This document shows, piece by piece, positions 25,929 to 35,525 of a stretch of DNA of 64,000 bases (positions are counted from its first letter, which is position 1; every line of letters begins with the position of its first letter). The stretch lies in contig NZ_BMSX01000017.1 in the NCBI RefSeq assembly GCF_014649375.1, forward strand, positions 1 through 64,000. The letters are read 5' to 3'. The notes below the pieces were generated by a model. The model was not told the origin of the DNA, ran no database searches, and worked only from the letters and a program-made list of their open reading frames with translations. The position numbers and the translations under genes are program-made. The stretch is from Streptomyces aurantiogriseus (GTDB lineage: Bacteria > Actinomycetota > Actinomycetes > Streptomycetales > Streptomycetaceae).

Positions 25929-26566
25929 CAGCGGGCGCCTTCCTGCTCGGCCGGGATTTTCCGGGCATCCGGGACGGATGGGGAACTCTCGGTGGTGGCC
26001 TGGGAGTTCACAGGGGGAGAGCTCGTCTCCGCCTTCGCCTTGCGCGACAGGACGATCGCGCCGACCAGGGCGGCGAGGAGGAGGACGGAGAGGGCCTCGA
26101 AGGGGAGGACCCAGTTCTGGAAGAGGCTCGCACCGGTGACCTTCGTGGAGCCGGCGGCCGGGCCGTCGAGGTCGATCCAAGTGGTGCGGAAGGCGTCGAC
26201 GACCACCCAGACCAGCGCGGCCGCGGCGGCGACGGCCACGGTGAGTGCGGCCCAGCGGTTGCCGGAGTCGGCGTCCGGGGAGCGGCCGATGGGAGCCCTG
26301 GTGAGCATCAGACCGAAGAGAAGGAGGACGACGACGGAGCCCACGTAGATCAGGACCTGCACCCAGGCGATGAACTCGGCGGTGAGCAGGAGGTATTCGA
26401 CGGCGAGGCCGCCGAGGGTGACCACCAGCCACAGGGCGGCGTGGACGAGCTGCCGGGTGGTGACGGTGACGAGGGCGGCGCCGAAGGTGACCAGACCGAC
26501 GAGGAGGAAGGCGATCTCGACGCCGGTCGGGGAGAGAAAGCCGTGCGGTGCCTGGGCGAGGGTCAC
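25928..26566 (-). CDS. nuoJ: NADH-quinone oxidoreductase subunit J
   Basis: 212 residues; GTG 26566 overlaps the nuoI stop (GTGA). Five predicted helices; the third contains the Gly-rich [20 protein letters not shown] segment typical of NuoJ, near the pi-bulge that gates proton transfer. A polar C-terminal tail of about 30 residues ([17 protein letters not shown]) is not usual for the subunit. Confidence 0.94.
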   Translation of the reverse strand: MTLAQAPHGFLSPTGVEIAFLLVGLVTFGAALVTVTTRQLVHAALWLVVTLGGLAVEYLLLTAEFIAWVQVLIYVGSVVVLLLFGLMLTRAPIGRSPDADSGNRWAALTVAVAAAAALVWVVVDAFRTTWIDLDGPAAGSTKVTGASLFQNWVLPFEALSVLLLAALVGAIVLSRKAKAETSSPPVNSQATTESSPSVPDARKIPAEQEGAR

Positions 26567-27156
26567 GCCTCTCCTCCCTCGGGTTCGTTCGGTGCGGTCT
26601 GGGCCGCCTGCGTGGCTGCCAGCTTCTCGGCCGTCTTGCGAGCGGCGGCGATCTCCTTCGGTTCCTCCGCGCCGGGGTCGAGGGCGGGCGGGGCCGGGAC
26701 GGTCCACATCCACTCGCGGAGCTTGTCGCGTTCGTGGGTGAGGTCGCGGATGTCGGTCTCGGCGTACTCGAACTCCGGGGACCAGAACAGAGCGTCGAAA
26801 GGACAGACCTCGATGCAGATACCGCAGTACATGCACAGGGAGAAGTCGATGGCGAAGCGGTCGAGGACATTGCGGCTGCGTTCGCGGCCGCCGGGGGTCG
26901 CAGCCGGGACCGTCTCCTTGTGGGAGTCGATGTAGATGCACCAGTCGGGGCACTCGCGGGCGCACAGCATGCAGACCGTGCAGTTCTCCTCGAACAGGCC
27001 GATCACTCCGCGGGTGCGCGGCGGGAGGTCGGGCTGGGTGTCCGGGTACTGCTCGGTGACGGTCTTTCGCGTCATCGTGCGGAGGGTGACGGCCAGACCT
27101 TTGGCCAGGCCGGAGCCGGGGATGCGGGGCCGGGTGGGCGGTAGAGGCTCAGCCAT
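26563..27156 (-). CDS. nuoI: NADH-quinone oxidoreductase subunit I, 2x[4Fe-4S]
   Basis: 197 residues from ATG 27156, two bases after the nuoH stop. Two ferredoxin motifs, [12 protein letters not shown] and [12 protein letters not shown], ligate clusters N6a and N6b that pass electrons to NuoB. The C-terminal about 50 residues are Ala/Glu/Lys-rich ([18 protein letters not shown]), longer than the usual subunit. In a complex lacking NuoE, F and G this is a plausible entry point for electrons from ferredoxin. Confidence 0.95.
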   Translation of the reverse strand: MAEPLPPTRPRIPGSGLAKGLAVTLRTMTRKTVTEQYPDTQPDLPPRTRGVIGLFEENCTVCMLCARECPDWCIYIDSHKETVPAATPGGRERSRNVLDRFAIDFSLCMYCGICIEVCPFDALFWSPEFEYAETDIRDLTHERDKLREWMWTVPAPPALDPGAEEPKEIAAARKTAEKLAATQAAQTAPNEPEGGEA

Positions 27157-27158
27157 GG

Positions 27159-28127
27159 CTACTGGATCACCACCTTGACGATGCCGGTGAGGGCGATCTG
27201 GGCGAGGGAGAGGGGGACGAGGAGAGTCCAGGAGAGTTTCTGGAGCTGGTCCTCGCGCAGGCGGGGGTAGGTGACGCGCAGCCAGATGACCAGGAAGGCC
27301 AGGACCGCGGTCTTCAGGAGGGTCCAGACCCAGCCGAGGCCGTCGGCGCCCCAGGGGCCGTGCCAGCCGCCCAGGAAGAGGACGGTGGTCAGACCGCACA
27401 GGACGATGATTCCGGCGTACTCGGCCAGGAGGAAGAGAGCGAAGCGGAGGCCGGTGTACTCGGTGTACGCACCGAAGATGATCTCCGAGTCGGCGACGGG
27501 CATGTCGAACGGGGGCCGCTGGAGTTCGGCGAGGCCTGCGACGAAGAAGACGATCGCGCCGACGATCTGCCAGGGCAGCCACCACCACTCGAACGCGTCG
27601 AGGATGCCGGGGAGGGACACGGTCCCGGCGGCCATCGCCACCGAGGCGGCTGCCAGGAGCATCGGGAGTTCGTAGGCGAGGAGCTGGGCGGCGGTGCGCA
27701 GGCCGCCGAGGAGGGAGAACTTGTTGGCGCTGGCCCAGCCGGCCATGAGGGAGCCGAGGACACCCACGCCCATCACGGCGAGCACGAAGAAGACGCCCGC
27801 GTCGATGACCTCGCCGACCGCGCCCTCGCTCGGCCCGATGGGAATCGCGAGGAGGACAAGGAGGTACGGGAGGAGGGCGACGGCGGGGGCGAGTTGGAAG
27901 ATACGGCGGTCCGCGCCCGCGGGGACGACATCCTCCTTCTGCGCGAACTTCACGCCGTCCGCGATGAGCTGGGCCCAGCCGTGGAAGCCGCCGGCGTACA
28001 TCGGGCCGAGGCGGCCCTGCATATGGGCCATCACCTTGTGCTCGGTCTGGCCGACGATCAGGGGGAAGGTGAGGAAGACGACGAACACGACCAGGAGTCG
28101 CAGGGCGACGTCGAGAGCGTCGTTCAC
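27159..28127 (-). CDS. nuoH: NADH-quinone oxidoreductase subunit H
   Basis: 322 residues; GTG 28127 overlaps the nuoC stop (GTGA), with AGGAGG 10 bases upstream. Eight-helix subunit that forms the quinone-chamber floor with NuoB and NuoD. Seen: [56 protein letters not shown] and AEYTGLRF-like helix ends. Conserved loop acidic residues are present, so quinone chemistry looks intact on this side. Confidence 0.96.
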   Translation of the reverse strand: MNDALDVALRLLVVFVVFLTFPLIVGQTEHKVMAHMQGRLGPMYAGGFHGWAQLIADGVKFAQKEDVVPAGADRRIFQLAPAVALLPYLLVLLAIPIGPSEGAVGEVIDAGVFFVLAVMGVGVLGSLMAGWASANKFSLLGGLRTAAQLLAYELPMLLAAASVAMAAGTVSLPGILDAFEWWWLPWQIVGAIVFFVAGLAELQRPPFDMPVADSEIIFGAYTEYTGLRFALFLLAEYAGIIVLCGLTTVLFLGGWHGPWGADGLGWVWTLLKTAVLAFLVIWLRVTYPRLREDQLQKLSWTLLVPLSLAQIALTGIVKVVIQ

Positions 28128-29950
28128 TGCCGGCCTCCTGGGGGATTCTCGGGGGTGTCGCTGTCCGGGGTGCTGTTCTCAGGGGTGGCAGTGCGGGTGT
28201 CGTCCCTGCCGGGAGACGGCTCCTTGCCCGCCTCGGGCTGCTCGGGGGCGGGCTGCTGCGATCCAGGCTGCTCGGGCTCGGTCCGCTTTCGCTCCGGCTG
28301 CTGCGGCTCGGTCTGTTGCCGCCCCGGCTGCTCGGGGATGGCCCGCTCCGGCTCCGCCTGCCCGGGCTCGGGCCGTTCCGGCTCCGGCTGCCCGGGCTCG
28401 GGCCGCTCCGGCCGCGACTGCCCGAGGGCGTCCCCCTCCGGCTCCGCCTGCCCGACGGCAGCCCGCTCCGACCGCGGCTGCCCGGGCTCGGGCCGCTCCG
28501 GCCGCGACTGTCCGAGGGCGTCCCCCTCCGGCTCCGCCTGCCCGGCGGCAGCCCGCTCCGACCCCGGCCGCTCGGACTCGGTCAGCTCCGGCCCCGGCTG
28601 CCCGGAGGCCGTTCGTTTCGGTTCCGGTTCGTCGAAGGCGGGGCGGGCGTGGTGCCAGGGGGCGTCCGAGCTGCGGGGGGACGGGGAGGGGCGGGTGGCC
28701 TCGCGCGGGGTGGCCGCCCGCTGGCTGGCGGAGCCCTCCGACGCGCTGCGCGCTCGGCGCGGACCCGCGGCGGGGCGGCCGGCCCCGCCTGTGGTGGCCT
28801 CGCCAGGGGGCGCCGACCGCTGGCTCGCCGAGCCCTCCGACGCGCTGCGCGCGCGGCGCGGTCCCGCCGGGGGCTGCGCAGTCGTCGGCGGTTCGGGGGT
28901 GGGCGAAGGTTCCGTGGTCTGCGAAGGTTCCGTGGTCTGCGAAGGTGCTGGGGTCTCGGGAGCCGGTGGCTCCGCGGCGGCCGTCTCCTCCCGGGGAGCC
29001 GTTCCTTCCGCGGCAGCCGTACCTCCCGTCCGTTGGGAAGCCGAGCCCTCGGTCGCGCTTCGGGAACGGCGCGGTCCGGCCGTGCTCCGGGTCGGGCGCG
29101 GAGCCGACGGTTCCGGCGAAGGCGCCGTACCCGCCGTACCCGTCGCGGGCGCGGCTTCCGCGGCCGTCGGTGCGGCTGAAGCACCCTCGGTCACCGCTCC
29201 CGGCGATGCTTCCGGCGCCGCTCCCGCCTGGCTCACCGACCCTTCGGCCGCCGTCCGCGTACGCCGCACAGGCCGCTCCCCCGCGGGCCGCGCCGGACGT
29301 TCGCCGGGCGTCCGCGCCGGGCGTTCCCCGGCCGCGCGCCCAGCCGCGGCGCCCCGTGCCGGGCGGGTCGGGGCAGGGGGCAGTTGGCCCTTGAGAGGGC
29401 CCCACTCGTTCGGGTCGGGGACGCCCGGGGGGAGCATCTGGCGGCGTTTGGGGCCGCCGTGCTCGGATTCGCCGGGCTCCTTGGCGCCGGGCCAGGCCTT
29501 GGCGACGCGGGCCGCGAGGACGAAGTCCTTGCGGAGGGGGTTGCCTTCGAAGCCTTCCGGCAGCAGGAGGTGGTCCAGGGCGGGGTGGCCCTGGAAGTCG
29601 ACGCCGAACATCTCGTGCGTCTCGCGTTCGTGCCAGGCCGCGCCGGCGTAGACGTCGACGGCGGAGGGGAGCGTCGGGGACTCGTGCGGGACCGTCGTGC
29701 GCAGCAGCAGTCGACGCACCGGGGAGAGGGCGACGACGTGGGCCGAGACGCGGAAGCCCGTGCCCGGTTCGTCGACCGCGCTCAGCCAGTCGAAGTAGGT
29801 GCAGCCGAGGCGGTCGCGGGCCGTCTCCAGCGCAGTGATCCACGAGGTGGACGGCACGTCCACCGTCAGGACCTCGTACGACTCCTCGGCTGTGGCCTCC
29901 GGGCCGAACAGTTCCTCGGGTCCGGCGGGCAGCCAGCCGACCTCGGTCAT
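28124..29950 (-). CDS. nuoC: NADH-quinone oxidoreductase subunit C with long disordered tail
   Basis: 608 residues; ATG 29950 overlaps the nuoB stop (ATGA). Residues 1-175 are a normal 30-kDa-type Nuo[53 protein letters not shown]. The remaining about 420 residues are a Pro/Glu/Arg/Ala-rich extension. Four copies of a motif like [14 protein letters not shown] occur in its first half. A 30-residue tandem repeat ([18 protein letters not shown]) and Pro/Glu/Gln repeats occur in the second. No known domain is visible in the tail. No nuoD follows. The frame is uninterrupted and the downstream overlap is exact, so this is not a frameshift. Confidence 0.9.
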   Translation of the reverse strand: MTEVGWLPAGPEELFGPEATAEESYEVLTVDVPSTSWITALETARDRLGCTYFDWLSAVDEPGTGFRVSAHVVALSPVRRLLLRTTVPHESPTLPSAVDVYAGAAWHERETHEMFGVDFQGHPALDHLLLPEGFEGNPLRKDFVLAARVAKAWPGAKEPGESEHGGPKRRQMLPPGVPDPNEWGPLKGQLPPAPTRPARGAAAGRAAGERPARTPGERPARPAGERPVRRTRTAAEGSVSQAGAAPEASPGAVTEGASAAPTAAEAAPATGTAGTAPSPEPSAPRPTRSTAGPRRSRSATEGSASQRTGGTAAAEGTAPREETAAAEPPAPETPAPSQTTEPSQTTEPSPTPEPPTTAQPPAGPRRARSASEGSASQRSAPPGEATTGGAGRPAAGPRRARSASEGSASQRAATPREATRPSPSPRSSDAPWHHARPAFDEPEPKRTASGQPGPELTESERPGSERAAAGQAEPEGDALGQSRPERPEPGQPRSERAAVGQAEPEGDALGQSRPERPEPGQPEPERPEPGQAEPERAIPEQPGRQQTEPQQPERKRTEPEQPGSQQPAPEQPEAGKEPSPGRDDTRTATPENSTPDSDTPENPPGGRQ

Positions 29951-30576
29951 CGGCCCACCTCCCCCGCGTCCGCGGTCGCGGCCGGCGGCTGCACCAGCCC
30001 GCTCTGCAGCGCCGCCGCCGACGGGCGGGCCGCGCCGGAGGTGTACCGCTCGCCCAGCGACTCCCGGGCGATCTTCTCCTGGAGCTTGAGGATGCCCTGG
30101 AGCAGCGCCTCGGGGCGCGGCGGGCAGCCTGGGACGTAGACGTCCACCGGGATGATCTGGTCGACGCCCTTGGTCACCGAGTACGAGTCCCAGTACGGGC
30201 CGCCGCAGTTGCTGCAGGCTCCGAAGGAGATGACGTACTTCGGCTCGGGCATCTGTTCGTAGAGGCGCTTCACGGCCGGGGCCATCTTGTCCGTGACCGT
30301 GCCGGACACGACCATCAGGTCGGCCTGGCGCGGGCCCGGCGCGAAGGGGATGACGCCCAGGCGGATGAAGTCGTGGCGGGCCATCGACGCGGCGATGAAC
30401 TCGATCGCGCAGCAGGCGAGGCCGAAGTTGAAGACCCAGAGGGAGTAGCGGCGGCCCCAGTTGAGGACGACCTTCATCGGCTCGGGGGCGAGGCGGGCGA
30501 GCGCGCCCAGCCGCTTCGGCTCGGGCAGGTACACGGGCTCGGGCCCGGAAGGAGTCACTTCTGGCGTCACGTCCAT
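29947..30576 (-). CDS. nuoB: NADH-quinone oxidoreductase subunit B
   Basis: 209 residues from ATG 30576, overlapping nuoA by 10 bases. Carries the N2 [4Fe-4S] ligands: CC in [10 protein letters not shown], Cys in FGACSNCGG and Cys in [14 protein letters not shown]2 hands electrons to quinone in all complex I enzymes. The C-terminal about 40 residues ([18 protein letters not shown]) form a short polar tail. Confidence 0.96.
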   Translation of the reverse strand: MDVTPEVTPSGPEPVYLPEPKRLGALARLAPEPMKVVLNWGRRYSLWVFNFGLACCAIEFIAASMARHDFIRLGVIPFAPGPRQADLMVVSGTVTDKMAPAVKRLYEQMPEPKYVISFGACSNCGGPYWDSYSVTKGVDQIIPVDVYVPGCPPRPEALLQGILKLQEKIARESLGERYTSGAARPSAAALQSGLVQPPAATADAGEVGR

Positions 30577-30989
30577 GCCAGGACGCCCTTCTTGTAGGCG
30601 TAAAGCAGGCCCACGGCCAGGAAGCCGAGGAAGATGAACATCTCCACGAGGGTGGTCGCGCCGTAGCCAGGGGCTGCGAAGACCGTCGCCCAGGGGAAGA
30701 GGAAGATCGAGTCGACCGCGAAGATCACATAGAGGAAGGCGTACACGTAGTAGCGGACCTGGGTGTGGGCCCAGCCCTCGCCGACGGGGTCGACGCCGCA
30801 CTCGTACGTCAGGAGCTTCTCGGGGGTGGGGACCACGGGGCGCAGCAGGCGGCCCGCGCCGAAGGCGACCGCGACGAACAGCACGCCGACAGCGGCGAGG
30901 AGCCCGACGACCGCGTAGGAGTGGAAGTAGTCCGACGCGACGACGACCGTCGAATCCCTCATCGTTTCGTGCGACGTCTGCAGCACCGT
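30567..30989 (-). CDS. nuoA: NADH-quinone oxidoreductase subunit A
   Basis: 140 residues if GTG 30989 is used, which has GAGGG 7 bases upstream; ATG 30962 ([13 protein letters not shown]) gives 131 residues but lacks a ribosome site. Three membrane helices. The loop [20 protein letters not shown] carries the conserved Cys of the NuoA TMH1-2 loop, followed by [19 protein letters not shown]. First gene of the leftward nuo operon, divergent from the histidine kinases. Confidence 0.93.
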   Translation of the reverse strand, partial: TVLQTSHETMRDSTVVVASDYFHSYAVVGLLAAVGVLFVAVAFGAGRLLRPVVPTPEKLLTYECGVDPVGEGWAHTQVRYYVYAFLYVIFAVDSIFLFPWATVFAAPGYGATTLVEMFIFLGFLAVGLLYAYKKGVLAWT

Positions 30990-31170
30990 CCGTCCCTCGC
31001 TCCCCGACCTCGGCCTGTTCGACGATCTGTACGCACGGGAGTCTAGGGCCTGATAAAGGCACGGTAAGCAGCCCGTCATGCCTGGAGCAACGGGGGTCCG
31101 GGTTTTCTCCGGGTGGCGGTGGGGGCGAACCTGATGGCGCGGGGCTGCGTCGCACGGCACGCTGGCCCGT

Positions 31171-32430
31171 ATGACCGCATCGAAGCCCGCACCCACGGCC
31201 GCGTACCGGCCCTCCGTGCCCGCCGCCGGCCCGGGGACGGCGGGGCGCGACGACCGTCTGCCGCCCGCCCGCCTCGCCTACGACCCGCAGACGTGGAAGG
31301 AGATCGCGCACCTCCTGGCGAACCTGCCGATGTCGGTCATCGGCTTCACGTACGTGATGACGGTGCTGTTCACCGGCGCCACGCTGACGCTCACGGTGGT
31401 CGGGCTGCCGCTGCTCGCGCTCGGGCTGCTGGGGGCGCGGCTGATCGGCCGGTTCGAGCGGGGGCGGGCACGGCTGCTGCTCGGGGTGCGGATCGAGGAG
31501 CCCAGCCCGCTGCCGTTACGCCGGGCGGGCAATGTCTTCCAGGGGATGTGGCTGGCGCTGAAGGACCCGGTGGCCTGGCGGACGGTGCTCTACGACTTCA
31601 TACGGCTGCCCTGGGGGATCCTCACGTTCACGATCGCCCTCACCTCGCTGTTCGTGCTGTGGCCGGTGCTGCCGTTTCTGGCGCGCGGGCTGACCAACGC
31701 GGACCGGGCGATGGTGCGGGCCCTCCTCTCGCCCTCCGACGAGTTGGAGCGGCGGATCGCCGAGCTGGAGTCCGACCGGGGGGTCGTCGTCGACACGGCC
31801 GCCGCCGACCTGCGGCGCATCGAGCGGGACCTGCACGACGGGGCGCAGGCCCGGCTCGTCAACCTGGCGATGGGCTTGGGCCTGGCGAAGGAGAAGCTCC
31901 TGGAGGACCCCGACGCGGCCTCGGCCATGGTCGAGGAGGCGCACGGCGAGGTGAAGCTCGCGCTCCAGGAGCTGCGTGACCTGGCTCGGGGCATCCATCC
32001 GGCCGTCCTGACCGACCGGGGCCTGGACGCGGCGCTGTCGGCGGTGGCCTCGCGGTGCACGGTGCCCGTCACCGTGACGGCCGACCTGCCGTCGAGACCG
32101 GCGCAGGCCATCGAGGGCATCGCCTACTTCACCGTCTCCGAGCTGCTGCAGAACATCAGCAAGCACAGCGGGGCGCGGTCGGCCTCCGTCGACGTGTGGC
32201 GGGTGGAGAACCGGCTGCTCATACAGGTGTGGGACGACGGCCGGGGCGGGGCGCGGCTGGACGGCGGCTCGGGGATGCGGGGGCTCGCGGAGCGGCTGAA
32301 CGCCGTGGACGGCCTGTTCGTCGTGGAGTCGCCGGCGGGCGGTCCGACGACGGTGACCGCGGAGCTGCCCTGGCGGGACCGGGCGGAGCAGCCGGGCCGG
32401 CCGCAGCGCGCGGGGGAACGCACGAGGTAG
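31171..32430 (+). CDS. NarL-type sensor histidine kinase 1
   Basis: 419 residues from ATG 31171. An N-terminal membrane sensor region (helices near residues 50-95 and 130-165, the 'Sensor' domain of actinobacterial kinases) is followed by HisKA_3 with phospho-acceptor His in [16 protein letters not shown] and an ATPase domain with N-box [11 protein letters not shown] and [11 protein letters not shown]. Catalytic elements look intact. A close paralogue follows 150 bp downstream, and the response regulator is a further about 650 bp away. Confidence 0.92.
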   Translation: MTASKPAPTAAYRPSVPAAGPGTAGRDDRLPPARLAYDPQTWKEIAHLLANLPMSVIGFTYVMTVLFTGATLTLTVVGLPLLALGLLGARLIGRFERGRARLLLGVRIEEPSPLPLRRAGNVFQGMWLALKDPVAWRTVLYDFIRLPWGILTFTIALTSLFVLWPVLPFLARGLTNADRAMVRALLSPSDELERRIAELESDRGVVVDTAAADLRRIERDLHDGAQARLVNLAMGLGLAKEKLLEDPDAASAMVEEAHGEVKLALQELRDLARGIHPAVLTDRGLDAALSAVASRCTVPVTVTADLPSRPAQAIEGIAYFTVSELLQNISKHSGARSASVDVWRVENRLLIQVWDDGRGGARLDGGSGMRGLAERLNAVDGLFVVESPAGGPTTVTAELPWRDRAEQPGRPQRAGERTR

Positions 32431-32579
32431 GGAAAACCCCCCTTCCAAGACGCCGACGGACTCCATGGCCCGTACGCCCGCCGCCGAGCAGGGTTGAGGC
32501 AGGGGACGGCACCTGACGACGCACCCCGCCGACACCTGCCGACACCTTGCGGACGAGACGAGTAGAACGGACCACGCCG

Positions 32580-33935
32580 ATGGCCACGCAGTACAGCGAG
32601 TACGGGGACTACACGCGGTACGCCGACGGGCACGGACCCGGCGGCGGCGAGCGACGGCACCGGCTGCCGCTGGCGCTGCGGGCGCCGGTCGAGGCGCGTG
32701 CCTGGCGCGAGTTCGCCTATGTGCTGCTGAGCCTGCCGATCAGCATCCTGCTGTTCACGTTCGCGGTCACGATGCTGTCGCTGGGCGCGGGGCTGCTGGT
32801 GACGTTCCTCGGCATCCCGGTGCTGGCGGCGGGCCTGGCGGCGTGCCGGGGCTTCGGATCGGTGGAGCGGACGCGGGCGCGGGCGCTGCTCGGTCTGGAG
32901 GTGGCCACGCCCGAGCCGCTGCGGCCGCGCGGGAGGGGCGCCATGGCCTGGATGGGCGCCGTGCTGAGGAGCGGCACGTCCTGGCGGCATGTGCTGTACG
33001 CGGTGCTGCATCTGCCGTGGGCGGTGTTCTCCTTCGCCGTCGCGGTCGCCTTCTGGTCGTACGGCTGGGCGATGCTGACGTATCCGCTGTGGTTCTGGCT
33101 GTTCCCGATGTACGGCGGGCAGGGCGGGCTTCAGCTGTACGGGGACGAGCAGCACCAGGTCTACCTCGACAACCCGTTCGAGATCACTGTGACCGCGCTG
33201 GTGGGGCTGCTGTTCACGCTGGCCACTCCGTGGATCGTGCGGGCGTTGACGACGGTGGACCGGGTGCTGGTGCACGGGCTGCTCGGGCCGTCGCGGCTGG
33301 CGTCGCGGGTGGTGGAGCTGGAGTCCGACCGGGGGGTCGTGGTGGACACGGCGGCGGCCGACCTGCGGCGCATCGAGCGGGATCTGCACGACGGGGCGCA
33401 GGCGCGGCTGGTGGCGCTGGCGATGGATCTGGGGCTGGCGAAGGAGAAGCTGCGGGAGGACCCGCAGGCGGCGGCGCGGATGGTGGACGAGGCGCACGGT
33501 GAGGTGAAGACGGCGCTGCAGGAGCTGCGGGATCTGGCGCGGGGGATTCATCCTGCGGTGCTGACGGATCGGGGGCTGGATGCGGCACTGTCGGCGGTGG
33601 CTTCCCGGTGCACGGTGCCGGTGCAGGTGGAGGTGGATCTGGCCCAGCGGCCGGCTCCGGCCATCGAGGGGATTGCCTACTTCACCGTCTCCGAGCTGCT
33701 GCAGAACATCAGCAAGCACAGCGGGGCGCGGTCGGCCTCGGTCGATGTGTGGCGGGTGGAGAACCGGCTGATGGTGCAGGTCGTCGATGACGGGGTGGGG
33801 GGTGCGGGTGCCTCCGGCGGGTCGGGGCTGGCGGGGTTGGCCGGGCGGCTGGACGCGGTGGACGGGATTCTGGTGGTGGATTCGCCGGTGGGGGGGCCTA
33901 CGCGGGTTACTGCGGAGTTGCCCTGGCGGGCGTAG
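32580..33935 (+). CDS. NarL-type sensor histidine kinase 2
   Basis: 451 residues from ATG 32580; a TTG 11 codons upstream is a weaker alternative. Same architecture as the preceding kinase: membrane sensor region with an extra loop (MYGGQGGLQLYGDEQHQVYL), HisKA_3 [17 protein letters not shown]-box [11 protein letters not shown], and GLAGLAGRLDAVDG. The kinase halves of the two genes are nearly identical at DNA level for long stretches, indicating duplication, while the sensor halves have diverged. Heterodimerisation is possible. Confidence 0.92.
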   Translation: MATQYSEYGDYTRYADGHGPGGGERRHRLPLALRAPVEARAWREFAYVLLSLPISILLFTFAVTMLSLGAGLLVTFLGIPVLAAGLAACRGFGSVERTRARALLGLEVATPEPLRPRGRGAMAWMGAVLRSGTSWRHVLYAVLHLPWAVFSFAVAVAFWSYGWAMLTYPLWFWLFPMYGGQGGLQLYGDEQHQVYLDNPFEITVTALVGLLFTLATPWIVRALTTVDRVLVHGLLGPSRLASRVVELESDRGVVVDTAAADLRRIERDLHDGAQARLVALAMDLGLAKEKLREDPQAAARMVDEAHGEVKTALQELRDLARGIHPAVLTDRGLDAALSAVASRCTVPVQVEVDLAQRPAPAIEGIAYFTVSELLQNISKHSGARSASVDVWRVENRLMVQVVDDGVGGAGASGGSGLAGLAGRLDAVDGILVVDSPVGGPTRVTAELPWRA

Positions 33936-34480
33936 GTCCGGGGGCGGTGGGGGTTTCGCCCCCGCCGCCCCTACCCTTCCCGTCCTCCAGGGGCTCCGCC
34001 CCTCGACCCCGCCAGGGGCTCCGCCCCTTCGACCCCGCCAGGGGCTCCGCCCCTTCGACCCCGGCGGGGCTCCGCCCCTGCACCCCATGCGGGGCTGCCG
34101 CCCCGCACCCCGCTTCGGCCCTGAACGGGCCTCGTCCTCAAACGCCGGACGGGCTGGATTGCCCCGACCGGCATTCAACAGCCCACCTCGGCCTCCGGCC
34201 CCCAGGCCCCGGACTCCCAGTCCCGGCCCGAACCCCGGACTCCCGCCCCCACCCCCAGCCCTCAATCCCCGACCCCCCGCCCCCACCCCCAGCCCTCAAT
34301 CCCCGACCCTCCTCCCCGAACCCCAACCCTCCGCCCCCAGCCTTCCGCCCCGAACCCCAACCTCAACCCCCGCCCCTCCGCCCCCCAGCCCTCCGACCGC
34401 CACCCTCCGCCCCCCAGCCCTCCGACCGCCACCCTCCGCCCCCAGCCCTTCCCCCTCCCCTCCCAAACGGCCGAAACCCC
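33936..34480. repeat. Intergenic GC-rich repeats between kinase and regulator genes
   Basis: About 650 bp without a credible gene. From 33988 a 25-26-bp unit containing AGGGGCTCCGCCCC is repeated about five times, decaying rightward. At about 34131-34156 is a 26-bp element (begins CTCGTCCTCAAACGCCGG) that I recognise as a very common Streptomyces intergenic sequence. 34195-34470 is C-rich low complexity with CCAGCCCTCCGACCGCC repeats. Confidence 0.75.
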
Positions 34481-34584
34481 CCGTCATCAAGGCGCGCCCC
34501 GCCCCATTGCTGGAATGCTGGGGCTGTTCGACCAGACGGGTGGACAGGGACGTGGGCGGGGGGACGGAGAGCGTGGAGGTCAGG

Positions 34585-35244
34585 GTGCGGGTGGTCATTG
34601 CTGAGGACTCGGTGTTGTTGCGGGAGGGGCTGACCCGGTTGCTGACCGATCGGGGGCATGAGGTCGTGGCGGGGGTCGGGGACGCCGAGGCGCTGGTGAA
34701 GACGGTCACCGAGTTGGACGCGGAGGGTGCGCTGCCCGACGTGGTCGTGGCGGATGTGCGGATGCCGCCGACGCACACGGACGAGGGGGTGCGGGCCGCC
34801 GTACAGCTGCGCAGGGCGTATCCGGGGCTGGGGGTGCTGGTGCTGTCGCAGTATGTGGAGGAGCGGTACGCGACCGAACTGCTGGCCGGTTCCAGCCGGG
34901 GCGTGGGTTATCTGCTGAAGGACCGGGTCGCCGAGGTGCGGGAGTTCGTGGACGCGGTGGTGCGGGTCGCCGAGGGTGGTACGGCCCTCGATCCGGAGGT
35001 GGTCGCGCAGCTGCTCGGGCGCAGCCGTAAGCAGGATGTGCTGGCCGGGCTCACCCCCCGTGAGCGGGAGGTCCTGGGGCTGATGGCCGAGGGGCGGACG
35101 AACTCGGCGATCGCCAAGCAGCTGGTGGTGAGCGACGGGGCGGTCGAGAAGCACGTCAGCAACATCTTCCTGAAGCTCGGTCTCTCCCCCAGTGACGGGG
35201 ATCACCGCCGTGTTCTCGCGGTCCTTACCTACCTCAATTCGTAA
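34585..35244 (+). CDS. NarL/LuxR-family response regulator
   Basis: 219 residues. GTG 34585 was chosen because GGAGG lies five bases upstream and the receiver domain begins at once (RVVIAEDSVLLREGLTRLL). Receiver elements: acidic ED, phospho-acceptor Asp in VVVADVRMPP, Ser in LVLSQYV, and Lys in GYLLKDRV. The C-terminal LuxR helix-turn-helix is LTPREREVLGLMAEGRTNSA with KHVSNIFLKLGL. Expected partner of the two upstream kinases. Target genes unknown; the divergent nuo operon is a candidate. Confidence 0.93.
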   Translation: MRVVIAEDSVLLREGLTRLLTDRGHEVVAGVGDAEALVKTVTELDAEGALPDVVVADVRMPPTHTDEGVRAAVQLRRAYPGLGVLVLSQYVEERYATELLAGSSRGVGYLLKDRVAEVREFVDAVVRVAEGGTALDPEVVAQLLGRSRKQDVLAGLTPREREVLGLMAEGRTNSAIAKQLVVSDGAVEKHVSNIFLKLGLSPSDGDHRRVLAVLTYLNS

Positions 35245-35272
35245 CGAAGTGGCACTGTGCCCTCGTCAGGCG

Positions 35273-35310
35273 CCGACCGGCTCGCCACAAGCGAGTCGCG
35301 AGCCGGTCGG
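35273..35310 (+). terminator. Terminator after the response regulator
   Basis: Perfect 13-bp inverted repeat CCGACCGGCTCGC/GCGAGCCGGTCGG with a 12-base loop, 28 bases after the stop codon. Confidence 0.8.
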
Positions 35311-35473
35311 TGTATCTCACAAGAACCGGTGAGCGGGCCGGTGCGTCTCCCGGTACAGCGCCGGGGGGCGGGAAATCATGACAAGTCAGGGCGCCGGGCC
35401 GTCTCAGAAGAGTGACCGTCATACGAATGGCCGAGGGAAGGCGACCCTCACAGACGTAGGGTTGATCCAGGAG

Positions 35474-35489
35474 GGCCTTCCGGAAGGCC
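35474..35489. promoter_or_regulatory. 16-bp palindrome upstream of korA
   Basis: GGCCTTCCGGAAGGCC, a perfect palindrome 36 bp before the korA start and just downstream of a -10-like TAGGGT (35457-35462). Placement fits an operator. No match to the Rex consensus. Confidence 0.4.
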
Positions 35490-35525
35490 GCTCCGGGACA
35501 GCCACCTCGAGGGAGGTCCAGTTCA

